DNA of 64,000 nucleotides from Brachybacterium huguangmaarense (GCF_025725725.1 NZ_CP107020.1:2976001-3040000), one strand, 5' to 3'. Shown: positions 48,641 through 60,533, counted from the stretch's first letter. The notes: generated from the sequence alone by a model not told the origin. A program made the numbers and translations.

Positions 48641-49831
48641 TCAATCCACGTGGACACGGCGCCGTCGGGGCTCGTCGTGGCGGGGCGGCGACGAGGTCGA
48701 GCGGCGCGCCACGAGGCTCGGGGCGACGGCCACGTCGCGCGCGTCGACCTCGAGCCCGCCGATGCGCTCGACGAGGAACTGGGCGGCGAGCGCGCCCATG
48801 CGCTCGGCGTTGGGGTCCACGCTCGTGAGGTCCACGAAGCTCGTCGCCCCGAGGGACGTGTTGCCGTAGCCCGCGACCGCGAGACGCGTGGGCACGTCGT
48901 AGCCCGCGTCGTGCGCGGCCGACAGCACGCCCATCGCCGAGGGGTCGTTGACGCACGTGATCGCGGTGGGCACGGTCGAGCCGCGCAGCAGCATCGAGCC
49001 GGCGGTCTCGCCGACGGCCTCGGTGAAGTCGCCCGGCTCGACCCGCGCGTTGGCCTCGAGGCCGTGGCGCGCCATCGCGGCGCGGAACGCATCGGCGCGC
49101 TCGCGGGCGACGGCCGAGCCGACGCCGCCGACGTGGGCGATCTCGGTGTGCCCGAGGGAGACCAGATGGTCGACGAGCAGGCCCTGGCCCATCACGTCGT
49201 CGATGCGCACGGTGTCGAAGCGGCCCGCGAGGCTCTCCGAGCAGCCGATCCCGACGAGCGGCCGGTCGCCCGTGGCGTCGAGGGCGTTCTCGAGATCGGC
49301 GAGGTCGGAGATCATGAGGAAGCCGTCGACGCCGAGGTCGAGCAGCGACGTGATGACCTCGGTGTCCGCGGCCACGGGGTACTCGGGCAGGCGCCGGCGC
49401 GTGGGCACCACGACGGCTGTGCGGCTGGTCGCGGCCAGCTCGATGCGGATCGAGCGGACGAGGTCGGAGATCCACGTGTTGCGCATCGTGTTGACGAGCA
49501 CGGCGACCACGCCGTTGGCGTGCCCGGTCTCCGCGGACACGTCGTCGAGGGGGTAGTCCAGACGCTCCGCGGCCTCGCGCACGTGCTGGGCCAGGCGCGG
49601 CTTGATGTCGTCGGCGCCGCGCAGGGCGCGCAGGGCGACCGCGCTCGAGATGCCGAGGGAGTTGGCGACGTCGCGCAGCGTGCCGCGGCCGCGACCGGGC
49701 TCGGCCGCGATCCCGGCGGCGACGTGGTCGACCTGCTCGACGACCTGATCGGTGGACGCGGTCGCGTCGTTCTCGTCGCGGCGGGGGTCGATGCGCCCGT
49801 CGCCGGACGTGCTGGATGCGTCGTTGCTCAT
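48641..49831 (-). CDS. LacI-family transcriptional regulator
   Basis: 396 aa. The LacI-type HTH (TLRDVANSLGISSAVALRAL) starts only at about residue 50, after an acidic Ser/Asp/Arg-rich extension that is unusual for the family. The periplasmic-binding-protein-like sensor domain follows: VAVLVNTMRNTWISDLVRSI, LDLGVDGFLMISDL, LVDHLVSLGHTEIAHVGG, ITCVNDPSAMGVLSAAHDAG. Effector unknown. Divergent from the two-component pair over 118 bp. The ATG at 49831 was preferred to that at 49840. Confidence 0.9.
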   Translation of the reverse strand: MSNDASSTSGDGRIDPRRDENDATASTDQVVEQVDHVAAGIAAEPGRGRGTLRDVANSLGISSAVALRALRGADDIKPRLAQHVREAAERLDYPLDDVSAETGHANGVVAVLVNTMRNTWISDLVRSIRIELAATSRTAVVVPTRRRLPEYPVAADTEVITSLLDLGVDGFLMISDLADLENALDATGDRPLVGIGCSESLAGRFDTVRIDDVMGQGLLVDHLVSLGHTEIAHVGGVGSAVARERADAFRAAMARHGLEANARVEPGDFTEAVGETAGSMLLRGSTVPTAITCVNDPSAMGVLSAAHDAGYDVPTRLAVAGYGNTSLGATSFVDLTSVDPNAERMGALAAQFLVERIGGLEVDARDVAVAPSLVARRSTSSPPRHDEPRRRRVHVD

Positions 49832-49937
49832 GGGCACCATTGAACCGCATGCCGCGCGACGACGGCGCCGTCGTCCGGGGGTTATCCCCCGGTCAGGTGT
49901 ACGGACGGCCGCCTGGGGCCGGGTCCGGCCGCGCCCG

Positions 49938-49943
49938 TACGCT
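49938..49943 (+). promoter_or_regulatory. -10 element TACGCT, leaderless histidine kinase
   Basis: TACGCT with a 6-nt gap to the ATG at 49950. Confidence 0.45.
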
Positions 49944-49949
49944 CGCAGC

Positions 49950-51263
49950 ATGACAGCCACCACCGCGGGTCCACCCGCCGCACCTCGCGTCGCCGGCGCG
50001 CCCGCCCGGCGCGCCCCGCGCACCTCGCGCCACGGGCTCGCGGGCGCCGCGAGCGTCCTCGTCTCCGGCCTCCTGGCCCTCACCTGGGGCGTCGTGAGCG
50101 TCACGCTGCTCGCGACCGGGATCTCGAGCCTGCTCGCCCTCGGCATCGGCGCCCTGCTGCTCGTCGTGTGGGTGCTCGCGATGCGGGCCGCCGCGTCGTT
50201 CGAGCGCCATCGTGCCCGCGCCGCCCACGGCATCGACGTCGTGGTGCCCGCCCGCCGGGTCTCCACCCGGGGCGGCTTCGCCGGCTGGCTGCACACGCTG
50301 TGGCTCGACGCGACGTCGTGGCCGTTCTGGCGCTCGGTCCTGCACCACCACGCCGTGATGCTCGTCGGCCTGGTCTTCAGCTCGCTGTTCTGGGCCGCTC
50401 TCATGACCGCCTACGTGCTGGGCGAGGCCGCTGCGCGCGGGATCGACGCCGTCTTCCTCGGCACCCACCCGGGACCGCTCGGCCTGGTCGGCGCGGCGGC
50501 GCTGCTGGCCCTGCTCGCCGTGGGCGTGCTCGCGGTCGGGACCGTCGCCGAGCGCGGCCTGGACCGCGTGATGCTCCCGAGCGGCGAGGACGCGCTGCGC
50601 GAGGAGGTCGCCGAGCTCACCGAGCAGCGCCAGGGCGCGGTGGACGCCGCCGAGGCCGAGCGCCTGCGCATCGAACGGGACCTCCACGACGGGGTGCAGC
50701 CGCGCCTGGTCGCCCTGGCGATGACCCTCGGCATGGCGCGCCCCAAGATCACGACCGACCCGGTGCGGGCCGAGCAGCTCGTGGCCGAGGCCCACGAGGA
50801 GTCCAAGGCGATCATGACCGAGCTGCGCCAGCTCGCCCGCGGCATCCACCCGGCGGTCCTGACCGACCGCGGGCTCGACGCGGCCCTGTCCGCGCTCGCC
50901 GCCCGCTCCGCCATCCCCGTCGACCTGCGCGTGCACCTGGCCGCACGGCCCGGGCGCGAGGCCGAGGCCGTCGCCTACTTCGTCGTCTCCGAGGCGCTCA
51001 CCAACATCGCCAAGCACTCCGGCGCCGATCATGCCCGGGTCGACGTGCGCGGCGACGCGGGGAACCTTGCGCTCATGGTCGAGGACGACGGCGTCGGCGG
51101 CGCGGACGTGCGCCGCGACGGCGTCTCGACCGGGCTCGCAGGGCTGACCGACCGGGTCCGCGCGACCGGCGGCCGGCTCGACATCATGAGCTCCCCCGGC
51201 CACGGCACCCGCCTGTCCGCCGTGATCCCCCTGACCGACGCCCGGAAGGACCTGGCCCGATGA
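49950..51263 (+). CDS. NarL-type sensor histidine kinase
   Basis: 437 aa. Four to five membrane helices in the first ~210 residues (sensor part), a short coiled coil, then the HisKA_3 dimerisation domain with the phospho-acceptor His in ERDLHDGVQPRLVALAM (about residue 250) and an HATPase with VSEALTNIAKHSGADHA, VEDDGVGGA and GLAGLTDRVRATGGRL. Signal unknown. Overlaps the response-regulator gene by 4 nt. Confidence 0.94.
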   Translation: MTATTAGPPAAPRVAGAPARRAPRTSRHGLAGAASVLVSGLLALTWGVVSVTLLATGISSLLALGIGALLLVVWVLAMRAAASFERHRARAAHGIDVVVPARRVSTRGGFAGWLHTLWLDATSWPFWRSVLHHHAVMLVGLVFSSLFWAALMTAYVLGEAAARGIDAVFLGTHPGPLGLVGAAALLALLAVGVLAVGTVAERGLDRVMLPSGEDALREEVAELTEQRQGAVDAAEAERLRIERDLHDGVQPRLVALAMTLGMARPKITTDPVRAEQLVAEAHEESKAIMTELRQLARGIHPAVLTDRGLDAALSALAARSAIPVDLRVHLAARPGREAEAVAYFVVSEALTNIAKHSGADHARVDVRGDAGNLALMVEDDGVGGADVRRDGVSTGLAGLTDRVRATGGRLDIMSSPGHGTRLSAVIPLTDARKDLAR

Positions 51264-51952
51264 CCACCGCCCACTCCCAGCCCGCGCCTCCCGAGCGCCT
51301 GCGGATCGTCCTCGCGGAGGACTCGGTGCTGCTGCGCGCCGGCCTCGAGCGTCTGCTCGTCGACGGCGGCCACGAGGTCGTCGCCGCCGTGGGCGACGCG
51401 ACCGGCCTGCTCGACGCCGTCACCCGCCACGCCCCCGACCTCGCGATCGTCGACGTGCGCATGCCGCCCACGTTCACCGACGAGGGCATCCGCGCCGCGA
51501 TGCTCATCCGCAGCCAGGACCCGGGCGTGGCCCTGCTCGTGCTCTCCCAGTACGTCGAGGAGCGGTACGCCTCCGAGCTGATCGCGGACTCGACCGGCTC
51601 GCTGGGCTACGTGCTCAAGGACCGCGTCGCGGACGTCGAGGCGTTCCTCGAGGTCGTCGCCACGGTCGGCGGGGGCGGCACCGCGCTGGACCCCGAGGTG
51701 GTCCAGCAGATCCTCGTGCGGTCCCGCCGCCGGGCGACCCTCGAACGCCTCACTCCCCGCGAGCGCGAGGTGCTCGAGCTGATGGCCCAGGGCCGCTCGA
51801 ACACGGCGATCGCGCGCTCGCTGTTCGTCTCGCCCGGGAGCGTCGAGAAGCACATCTCCTCGCTCCTGGCCAAGCTCGACCTCGCTCCCGAGGACGGCGA
51901 GAACCGCCGTGTCATGGCCGTGCTGCGCTATCTCGAATCGGAGGAACGATGA
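51260..51952 (+). CDS. LuxR/NarL-type response regulator
   Basis: 230 aa. Receiver domain with phospho-acceptor Asp in APDLAIVDVRMPP (about residue 61), Thr/Ser and Lys in YVLKDRVADVEAF, and a LuxR HTH, LTPREREVLELMAQGRSNTA through SVEKHISSLLAKLDL. Partner of the upstream kinase. The following DUF4097 membrane protein is a probable target or accessory. Confidence 0.95.
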   Translation: MTTAHSQPAPPERLRIVLAEDSVLLRAGLERLLVDGGHEVVAAVGDATGLLDAVTRHAPDLAIVDVRMPPTFTDEGIRAAMLIRSQDPGVALLVLSQYVEERYASELIADSTGSLGYVLKDRVADVEAFLEVVATVGGGGTALDPEVVQQILVRSRRRATLERLTPREREVLELMAQGRSNTAIARSLFVSPGSVEKHISSLLAKLDLAPEDGENRRVMAVLRYLESEER

Positions 51953-52001
51953 CCACCACCGCCCCCACCCCGCACCGCCCACGGCGCCGCAGCGCGCCAC
52001 C

Positions 52002-52811
52002 GTGCCCTCGCACCCCCTGCCGCCGTCGAACGGCGGCGACCGCTCCTGGCGCGCGGTCCTCCTGCTGATCGCGGCCGCCATGGTGGTCCTCACCCTCGGC
52101 GGCCTGGTGACCGGCTCGATCCTCGCCGCCAGGAGCTGGGGCTCGTACACCGACATCCCGGCCACCCAGTCCTTCGGCCGCCCCGACCGCCTCGCCGTGA
52201 CGAGCGACCTGGGCGACGTGACGGTCCGCACGAGCACCGACGTCGACGAGGTCACTCTGCGCCTGTACGACAGCTCGCCCGGCGCGAGCACCACCGCCGA
52301 CGGGACCGCCCGCGCCCGCGTGACGACCGCCCACGGCGCCGACGGCACCACGATCGACGTCTCCCAGCCGGGGTCGATCGGCCTCGGCCCCTGGGACGAC
52401 GCGACCGACAGCCTCGAGCTGACCGTGCCCGCGGACCTCGCGGCCACGATGGACCTCACCGTCGGCGCCGACGTCGGCGACCTCGCCGTCACCGGCTCCT
52501 ACGGGGCGCTCGCCGTGCACGACTCGACGGGCGACGTCCAGCTGCCGGGCGTGGCGACCACGGGCTCCCTCCAGGTCAGCTCGGACATCGGGGACGTCCG
52601 CGTGCTGCTCGACGAGGGCGCGGCCCCGCAGCGCATCGAGGTCACGGCCGACACGGGCGACGTGCACGTGTCCGTGCCGGGCGACACGCCCTACCTGGTG
52701 GACGCGTCGGCCGATCTCGGCGAGGTGCGGGTCGACCCCGGGCTCTCCTTGCCCGGGGCCGCGCCGCTCACCGCCCGCTCCGACATCGGGGACGTGACGG
52801 TCACCCGCTGA
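52002..52811 (+). CDS. DUF4097-type membrane-anchored beta-solenoid protein, possibly frameshifted at the 5' end
   Basis: 269 aa from the GTG at 52002: a membrane helix (~21-45, AVLLLIAAAMVVLTLGGLV) and an extracellular repetitive beta domain with recurring SDLGDVTV, GADVGDLAV, SSDIGDVRV, ADTGDVHV and SDIGDVTV, the DUF4097 pattern. The natural start seems to be the ATG at 51949, which overlaps the response-regulator stop and follows GAGGAACG, but that frame stops after about 40 codons. Shifting by one base around 51965-51975 joins MTTTAPTP to the body. Either a real frameshift, a sequence error, or initiation at the GTG. Confidence 0.7.
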   Translation: MPSHPLPPSNGGDRSWRAVLLLIAAAMVVLTLGGLVTGSILAARSWGSYTDIPATQSFGRPDRLAVTSDLGDVTVRTSTDVDEVTLRLYDSSPGASTTADGTARARVTTAHGADGTTIDVSQPGSIGLGPWDDATDSLELTVPADLAATMDLTVGADVGDLAVTGSYGALAVHDSTGDVQLPGVATTGSLQVSSDIGDVRVLLDEGAAPQRIEVTADTGDVHVSVPGDTPYLVDASADLGEVRVDPGLSLPGAAPLTARSDIGDVTVTR

Positions 52812-52830
52812 GGCGGCCGGGGCCCTCCCG

Positions 52831-54810
<1,980 letters not shown>

Positions 54811-54908
54811 GGTGGCTCCTCAGCAGTCGGGGCTCCGGCACCGCCGGGGCCGCGGGGATCGGCCTCACCGTATCGCAAGGAGACCCAGACCACAGGGGAC
54901 GCGAGCGG

Positions 54909-55697
54909 TCAGCGCCCCGGCGCGGGGTGGATCTCGACCACCACGCCGTCCGGATCGGTCACGTGCAGGGCGCCCCCTCTGCCGCCCTCGCGCAGCTCGA
55001 CCGGATGGCCCGCATCGCGCAGGCGCGCGGCGAGGCGGCCGAGGTCCTCGGAGGTCTCGAAGCCGATCCGGGCGGCCGCGGCGCGCCCGAACTCGCTCCC
55101 GGTGTCGCGGGAGCACTGCTCCCCGGGCGCCGGCCGGTGCAGGCCGATGATCCCCGTCCCCGCGGCACCCTGCACGGGGCACCAGCCCGGGGCGGCGTCG
55201 CCGCGCGGCACGAAGCCGAGCGCCGCGAAGGAGGCGACGTCGGCCTCGATGTCGTCGGTCGGGCGGACGGCGACGACGGTGAGCCGCGGGTCGGCGTCCG
55301 CGCCGTCGTGGCCCTCGTAGCCGTAGAGGTCGCGCTGAGTCTCGTTGAGCGCGATCTCCTCACCCGCCGCTCCGAGCAGCGCGCCCTGGCGCCCGTAGCT
55401 CTCGTCCCAGACCCTCACCTGCCGGCCCGCGGCCCGCAGGACGGCGGCCGCACGGTCGGTGTCCTCGGTCGCGAGGCACAGGTCGGTGGTGCCCGCCGCG
55501 GGCCCGCTCTGCGCGCTGTCGACGCCGTGGATCATGACGCGCCCGCCGCCGCCCGCGACGAGCACGGCGAAGCCGCCGCCCGGGGCGGTGACGACGGGTG
55601 CCATGCCGAGCAGGCGCAGGAAGGCGTCCATCGCGTCGGGGCGCTCGCTGAAGCGCAGAGGGAGGACGGCGAAGGCGATGTCGGTCGCGACGGTCAT
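54909..55697 (-). CDS. Two-domain VOC (glyoxalase-like) family protein
   Basis: 262 aa with two tandem VOC modules: ~10-125 ([41 protein letters not shown]) and ~140-260 ([57 protein letters not shown]). The last ends with a typical metal-ligand Glu. Reaction unknown (dioxygenase, isomerase or resistance type). Its ATG overlaps the stop of the tiny RHH gene, so both are coupled. Confidence 0.82.
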   Translation of the reverse strand: MTVATDIAFAVLPLRFSERPDAMDAFLRLLGMAPVVTAPGGGFAVLVAGGGGRVMIHGVDSAQSGPAAGTTDLCLATEDTDRAAAVLRAAGRQVRVWDESYGRQGALLGAAGEEIALNETQRDLYGYEGHDGADADPRLTVVAVRPTDDIEADVASFAALGFVPRGDAAPGWCPVQGAAGTGIIGLHRPAPGEQCSRDTGSEFGRAAAARIGFETSEDLGRLAARLRDAGHPVELREGGRGGALHVTDPDGVVVEIHPAPGR

Positions 55698-55858
55698 GAG
55701 GGGGTCCTCTCGAGATAGGCGGACAGGGCGCGCTCGACGAGCGCGCTCAGGCTGGTCTGCTCGTCGACCGCGCGATGCTTGACGGCGACGACGAGCTCCG
55801 GGGGGAGATAGACGTTGAACTGGACCTTGCGGGCGGGGGCGCCCTGCTTCTCGTGCAT
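55694..55858 (-). CDS. Ribbon-helix-helix (CopG/Arc-type) small regulator
   Basis: 54 aa, [20 protein letters not shown] then [20 protein letters not shown] and [14 protein letters not shown]. The alternating strand KVQFNVYL and two helices are a textbook RHH DNA-binding domain. Leaderless start: TAGCAT (55865-55870, complement) lies 6 nt before the ATG. It overlaps the VOC gene by 4 nt (ATGA). A perfect GCTAG-N4-CTAGC palindrome overlaps the promoter, so autoregulation of an RHH-VOC operon is likely. Could be a lone antitoxin-like protein, but no toxin is adjacent. Confidence 0.8.
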   Translation of the reverse strand: MHEKQGAPARKVQFNVYLPPELVVAVKHRAVDEQTSLSALVERALSAYLERTPS

Positions 55859-55866
55859 GCGAGCAT

Positions 55867-55880
55867 GCTAGCAATCTAGC
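55867..55880. promoter_or_regulatory. Palindromic operator candidate of the RHH-VOC operon
   Basis: GCTAGCAATCTAGC: 5-bp arms with a 4-bp spacer, overlapping the TAGCAT -10. CTAG is rare in this GC-rich sequence, making two adjacent copies notable. Confidence 0.5.
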
Positions 55881-55949
55881 GGACCACGGTCGAGCCCTCC
55901 CGCCCGTGCCACGTCGCGGGCCCGATCGCGCGGGCGCGCGCTCGCGGGC

Positions 55950-55955
55950 TACCGT
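55950..55955 (+). promoter_or_regulatory. -10 element TACCGT of the flavin oxidoreductase gene
   Basis: TACCGT with a 7-nt gap to the ATG at 55963 (leaderless). Confidence 0.4.
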
Positions 55956-55962
55956 CGGAGCC

Positions 55963-57090
55963 ATGACCGTGACCGCCGCCGACGACCCCCGCTCCGGGAC
56001 ACCGGACCCGCCTCTCCTGCTGACCCCGACGACGCTGCGCGACGTGCACCTGCGCAATCGGATCTGGCTCGCGCCGATGTGCCAGTACTCGGTGACCGAG
56101 CGCGACGGCGTGCCGACGGACTGGCATCTCGTGCACCTCGGCGCGCGCGCCGCGGGAGGCTTCGGGCTCGTCATCACGGAGGCCACCGCGGTGAGCCCGG
56201 AGGGGCGCATCAGCCCGCAGGACACCGGCCTGTGGAACGACGCGCAGGTGGCCGCGTGGCAGCGCATCACCCGCTTCAACCGGGAGCAGGGCGCCGCGAC
56301 CGCCGTGCAGCTCGCCCACGCGGGGCGCAAGGCCTCGACCTGGCCCACCCTGCCCCATTACCGCCGCCACCACGGCACCATCCCCGAGCTGTCGGGCGGG
56401 TGGCGCACGGTCGGCCCGGCCGAGGAGCCCTTCCCCGGGCTCGCCGCGCCCGAGGCGATGACGGTCGAGCAGATCCAGGGGGTCGTCGCCGACTTCGCCG
56501 CCGCGGCTCGCCGTGCTGTCGCGGCCGGCTTCGACGCCGTCGAGCTGCACTTCGCCCACGGCTACCTGGTCCACGAGTTCCTGAGCCCCCTCGTCAACAC
56601 GCGCGAGGACGCCTACGGCGCCGGCGGCAGGGGCCGCCGGCGCCTCGCGCGCGAGATCGCCGTGGCGGTGCGCGAGGCGATCGACGAGGCGATGCCGCTC
56701 ATCGTGCGGATCAGCGCGACCGACTGGATCGGCGGCGGCTGGGACGTGGACCAGTCGTGCGAGCTCGCGCTCGAGCTCAAGCAGCTCGGGGTCGACGCGC
56801 TGCACGTGTCGACGGGAGGGGCGGTCGTCGCCGACATCGCGAGCGGCCCCGACTATCAGGTGGGCTTCGCGCGCGAGATCCGGGAGCGCGCGGGCATGCC
56901 CGTCGCCGCGGTGGGGCTCATCACCGATCCCGCAGGGGCCGAGCGGGTCCTCACGGACGGCTCGGCCGACTTCGTCGCGATCGGCCGGGCCGCGCTGCGC
57001 GAGCCGTCGTGGCCCCAGCGCGCCGCGCACGAGCTCGGCGCCGACCCACGGCCGCTGTACCCGGGCCCGTACACGCGCGGGGCGTGGTGA
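55963..57090 (+). CDS. Old Yellow Enzyme family NADH:flavin oxidoreductase (YqjM/NamA type)
   Basis: 375 aa FMN-binding TIM barrel. RNRIWLAPMCQYSVTERDG has the YqjM-type Cys that tunes the flavin, VQLAHAGRKAST the conserved His region, ELHFAHGYLVHEFLSP the substrate His-x2 motif and LVNTREDAYG the end of that loop; AIGRAALREPSWP binds FMN phosphate. Reduces activated C=C bonds using NAD(P)H. Single gene, divergent from the RHH-VOC pair and convergent with sdaA. Confidence 0.92.
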   Translation: MTVTAADDPRSGTPDPPLLLTPTTLRDVHLRNRIWLAPMCQYSVTERDGVPTDWHLVHLGARAAGGFGLVITEATAVSPEGRISPQDTGLWNDAQVAAWQRITRFNREQGAATAVQLAHAGRKASTWPTLPHYRRHHGTIPELSGGWRTVGPAEEPFPGLAAPEAMTVEQIQGVVADFAAAARRAVAAGFDAVELHFAHGYLVHEFLSPLVNTREDAYGAGGRGRRRLAREIAVAVREAIDEAMPLIVRISATDWIGGGWDVDQSCELALELKQLGVDALHVSTGGAVVADIASGPDYQVGFAREIRERAGMPVAAVGLITDPAGAERVLTDGSADFVAIGRAALREPSWPQRAAHELGADPRPLYPGPYTRGAW

Positions 57091-57138
57091 CGACCGCGGC
57101 CGCGTGAGGCGGCCCGGCGCCTCAGCGGCCGGGCGGCC

Positions 57139-58533
57139 TCAGCACTCGGGCAGCGACACCGGCACCGCGGTCACGGCGAGGCCGCCCATCGCGGTCTCCT
57201 TGTAGCGCTCGGACATGTCCTTGCCGGTCTGGCGCATCGTCTCGATGACCGTGTCGAGGGAGACGAAGTGCTCCCCGTTGCCGCGCAGCGCGAAGCGGGC
57301 CGCCGTGATCGCCTTGACCGAGGCCATCGCGTTGCGCTCGATGCAGGGCACCTGCACGAGGCCGCCCACCGGATCGCACGTGAGACCGAGGTTGTGCTCC
57401 ATCGCGATCTCGGCCGCGTTCTCGACCTGGCGCGGCTTGCCGCCCATGACCTCCGCGAGGCCGGCGGCGGCCATCGAGCAGGCCGAGCCCACCTCGCCCT
57501 GGCAGCCCACCTCGGCACCCGAGATCGAGGCGTTCTCCTTGTACAGCGAGCCGACCGCGGCGGCCGTGAGCAGGAAGCGCACGGCGACCTCGTCGGGATC
57601 GGTGTCGCTCAGGTAGCTCGTCGCGTAGTAGAGGACCGCGGGGATGATGCCGGCGGCGCCGTTGGTGGGAGCGGTCACGACACGACCGCCCGCGGCGTTC
57701 TCCTCGTTGACGGCGAGCGCGGCCAGCGACACCCACTCGTGGGCGTTCATCGCGAGGCGGCGCGGGTCCTCGGCCTCGAGCGACTCGCGCCAGGAGCTCG
57801 CCCGGCGCTTGAGCTCGAGCCCGCCGGGAAGGGTGCCCGACGTGGTCATGCCGCGCTCGATGCAGTCGCGCATGGTGTGCCAGATCCGCAGCGCGCCGCG
57901 GCGGATCTCCTCGTCGCTGCGCCACTGGCGCTCGCGCAGGAGCATCGCCTCGGACATCGAGATCCCGCGCTCCTCGCACACGGCGAGCAGCTCGGCCCCG
58001 GTCGTGAAGATCTTCGTGCCCTGTTCCTCCGAGGCGACCTCCGCCATCGACCGGCCCATGTCCGCCTCGTCGACCACGAAGCCGCCGCCGATGGAGAACA
58101 TGGGGCGGCGCACGAGCTCGGCCCCGGCGGCGTCGAGCGCCACGAAGGTCATGCCGTTGGAGTGCTGGGGCAGGAACGTCAGGGGGTGCAGCACGATCGT
58201 GTCGGGCCGCAGGCTCACGGACAGGCGCCCGTCGAGCAGCAGGCCGCCGTGCTCGGCGATCTCGGCGACGCGCTCGCGGCCCGCGACGGGGTCCACCGTC
58301 TCGGGATCGTGGCCCTCGAGGCCCATCACGATCGCGTCCATGGTGCCGTGCCCGCGACCGGTCGCGGCGAGCGAGCCGTAGAGGTGCACGGCCACGTCGG
58401 CCACGCGCGGCCCGATGCCGGGGTCCTCGAGGACCTCGCGGGCGAAGGTCGCCGCGGCCCGCATGGGGCCGACGGTGTGCGAACTCGAGGGGCCGATCCC
58501 GATCTTGAACAGATCGAACAGGCTGATGGACAT
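57139..58533 (-). CDS. sdaA: L-serine ammonia-lyase (dehydratase), iron-sulfur type
   Basis: 464 aa single-chain form (beta then alpha domain). [20 protein letters not shown] at the N-terminus and, in the catalytic domain, [36 protein letters not shown] and [17 protein letters not shown], whose Cys residues hold the oxygen-labile [4Fe-4S] cluster. Converts L-serine to pyruvate and ammonia. The ATG shares one base with the stop of the DEAD-box helicase gene (TGATG). Confidence 0.95.
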   Translation of the reverse strand: MSISLFDLFKIGIGPSSSHTVGPMRAAATFAREVLEDPGIGPRVADVAVHLYGSLAATGRGHGTMDAIVMGLEGHDPETVDPVAGRERVAEIAEHGGLLLDGRLSVSLRPDTIVLHPLTFLPQHSNGMTFVALDAAGAELVRRPMFSIGGGFVVDEADMGRSMAEVASEEQGTKIFTTGAELLAVCEERGISMSEAMLLRERQWRSDEEIRRGALRIWHTMRDCIERGMTTSGTLPGGLELKRRASSWRESLEAEDPRRLAMNAHEWVSLAALAVNEENAAGGRVVTAPTNGAAGIIPAVLYYATSYLSDTDPDEVAVRFLLTAAAVGSLYKENASISGAEVGCQGEVGSACSMAAAGLAEVMGGKPRQVENAAEIAMEHNLGLTCDPVGGLVQVPCIERNAMASVKAITAARFALRGNGEHFVSLDTVIETMRQTGKDMSERYKETAMGGLAVTAVPVSLPEC

Positions 58534-59963
58534 CAGGACCCCTTCGGGCGACGACCGCTCGTGCGGCGGCGCCCGGTCGAGCCGGCGGAGGGCTGGGGCC
58601 GGCGACGGCCGGAGCGCCGCGGGGCGGGCGTCTCCTCCCACGAGGCGCGGCGCTCCTCGTTGGCACGGCGCTCGTCCGCCTTGCGCGCGTCGGCGCCCGT
58701 GGTGCGGCCGATGTCGAGCTTGCGCGGCGCGCCCTTGTACTTCGTCAGGGCGGGATCGGCGGCGGGCTCCCCGGCGGGGGTGCGGCCGCCGAGCGCGCGC
58801 AGGGCCTCGGCGTGCTCGTCGTGCACGTCCTCCCACTGCGGCTCGACCTCGGCCTCCTCCAGGATGCGGCGCGTGCGCTGCGTCTGATGGGGCAGGGCGA
58901 GGGTCACGACCGTGCCGGCCGCGCCCGCGCGGGCGGTGCGGCCCGAGCGGTGCACGTACTCCTTGACGTCCTCGGCGGGGTCCACGTGGATCACCATCGA
59001 CACGTCGTCGATGTGGAGGCCGCGGGCCGCGACGTCGGTCGCCACGAGGGTGTCGAAGGCGCCCGCGCGGAAGCCCGCGAGCACGTTGGTGCGCAGGCCC
59101 TGCTGCTTGCTGCCGTGCAGGGCGGCGGCGGGGATGCCGACCTCGACGAGCTCGGCGGCCACACGCTCGGCGCCGAGCTGGGTGCGCGTGAAGATCAGGG
59201 TACGGCCGCGGCGGGCCGCGAGCTGCGCGGTGATCTGGCGCTTGCGCTGGGGGTTGATCGCGAGCACGTGGTGGCGCATGGTCTTGACGGCCGCGGCCAC
59301 GGGCGTGGTCTCGTGCGTCACCGGGTCCACGAGGAAGCGGTCGATGATCTCGTCGACCTGTCCGTCGAGCGTCGCGGAGAAGAGCATCTTCTGGGTGCCC
59401 ATCTCGATGTGCTGGAGGATCTCGACGATGTCGGCGCCGAAGCCGAGATCGGTCATGTGGTCGGCCTCGTCGATCACGGTGGTCTCGACCCGGTCGAGGA
59501 AGAGGTCCTCGCGCCGGGCGAGGTCGATCAGCCGGCCGGGCGTCGCGACGATGATCTCGACGCCGCGGGCCAGCGCGTCGGCCTGCTTGTCGATGTTCAT
59601 GCCGCCCGCGACCAGCTGCGCGCGGATGCCGACGGCGCGCGCGAAGGGATGGATCGTGTCGACGACCTGCACCGCGAGCTCGCGGGTGGGGACGAGGACG
59701 ACGCCGAGCGGGCGGCGCCGGTGCACCTTGCGGCCGCGGAAGCGCGCGCACATCGCGAGGGTGAAGGCGAGGGTCTTGCCGGAGCCGGTCTCGGCGCGGG
59801 CCAGCACGTCGCGGCCGCCGAGGGCGTCGGGCAGGATCGCGCTCTGGATCTCGAAGGCGCGCGTGAGCCCCTGTGCGTCGAGCACCCCGAGCAGCTCGTC
59901 GGGCAGCGCCATGTCCTCGAAGCGCTCGCCGGCATGGGCGGAGCGGCGTCGGGCCTTGGGCAT
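58533..59963 (-). CDS. DEAD-box RNA helicase
   Basis: 476 aa. Motif Q ([19 protein letters not shown]), I AETGSGKT, Ia PTRELAVQV, Ib [16 protein letters not shown] (the usual DEAD motif), [53 protein letters not shown] basic, Arg/Ser-rich ~90-residue tail is typical of RNA-binding extensions of RhlE/CshA types. AGGAGG precedes the ATG. Coupled to sdaA, an odd partnership. Confidence 0.93.
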   Translation of the reverse strand: MPKARRRSAHAGERFEDMALPDELLGVLDAQGLTRAFEIQSAILPDALGGRDVLARAETGSGKTLAFTLAMCARFRGRKVHRRRPLGVVLVPTRELAVQVVDTIHPFARAVGIRAQLVAGGMNIDKQADALARGVEIIVATPGRLIDLARREDLFLDRVETTVIDEADHMTDLGFGADIVEILQHIEMGTQKMLFSATLDGQVDEIIDRFLVDPVTHETTPVAAAVKTMRHHVLAINPQRKRQITAQLAARRGRTLIFTRTQLGAERVAAELVEVGIPAAALHGSKQQGLRTNVLAGFRAGAFDTLVATDVAARGLHIDDVSMVIHVDPAEDVKEYVHRSGRTARAGAAGTVVTLALPHQTQRTRRILEEAEVEPQWEDVHDEHAEALRALGGRTPAGEPAADPALTKYKGAPRKLDIGRTTGADARKADERRANEERRASWEETPAPRRSGRRRPQPSAGSTGRRRTSGRRPKGS

Positions 59964-60109
59964 GGGATCCTCCTGGGGCGGGGCGGACGAAGGGCGTCGT
60001 CCATCCTCTCGCACCGGCGCCGCGCCGGGGAGGTGCACGCGGGCCGGAGTCGGCGATCTCACCCCGCGGAACGGTCGGGGCGCGGCCTCGCGTGGGAGAA
60101 TGGTCGGCG

Positions 60110-60517
60110 ATGATGCGCACACTCATGACCGCGAAGATCCATCGCGCGACCGTCACCCAGGCCGATCTGCACTACGTCGGCTCGGTGACCGTCGACGCCG
60201 ATCTGCTCGATGCCGCCGGCATCGTCGAGAACGAGCAGGTCGCGATCGTCGACGTCACCAACGGGGCCCGCCTGGAGACGTACGCGATCGCGGGTGAGCG
60301 CGGCAGCGGCGCGATCTGCGTCAACGGCGCGGCCGCCCATCTGGTCTCCCCCGGGGACCTCGTGATCCTCATCGCCTACGGCCTGTTCGAGGACGCCGAG
60401 GCGCGTGCGCACCGTCCCACGATCGTCCATGTCGACGCCGACAACTCGATCGTGCAGATCGGCAACGACCCGGCCCAGCCCGTCCCCGGCATGCCCGACC
60501 AGGTCTCCAGCCGCTGA
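60110..60517 (+). CDS. panD: Aspartate 1-decarboxylase
   Basis: 135 aa pyruvoyl enzyme making beta-alanine for pantothenate. [20 protein letters not shown] holds the Gly-Ser self-cleavage site that generates the pyruvoyl group; [20 protein letters not shown] and [16 protein letters not shown] are also conserved. Two adjacent ATGs (60110, 60113); the first was taken. GAGAAT 8 nt upstream may be the -10. Starts the panD-AEC operon. Confidence 0.94.
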   Translation: MMRTLMTAKIHRATVTQADLHYVGSVTVDADLLDAAGIVENEQVAIVDVTNGARLETYAIAGERGSGAICVNGAAAHLVSPGDLVILIAYGLFEDAEARAHRPTIVHVDADNSIVQIGNDPAQPVPGMPDQVSSR

Positions 60518-60533
60518 CCGCGGCCGCTGATCG

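Noticed and set aside
45674..49843. 1389-codon plus-strand open frame
   Set aside because: Runs antisense through rlmB, cysS, a membrane protein and a LacI regulator; lack of stops is due to GC content.
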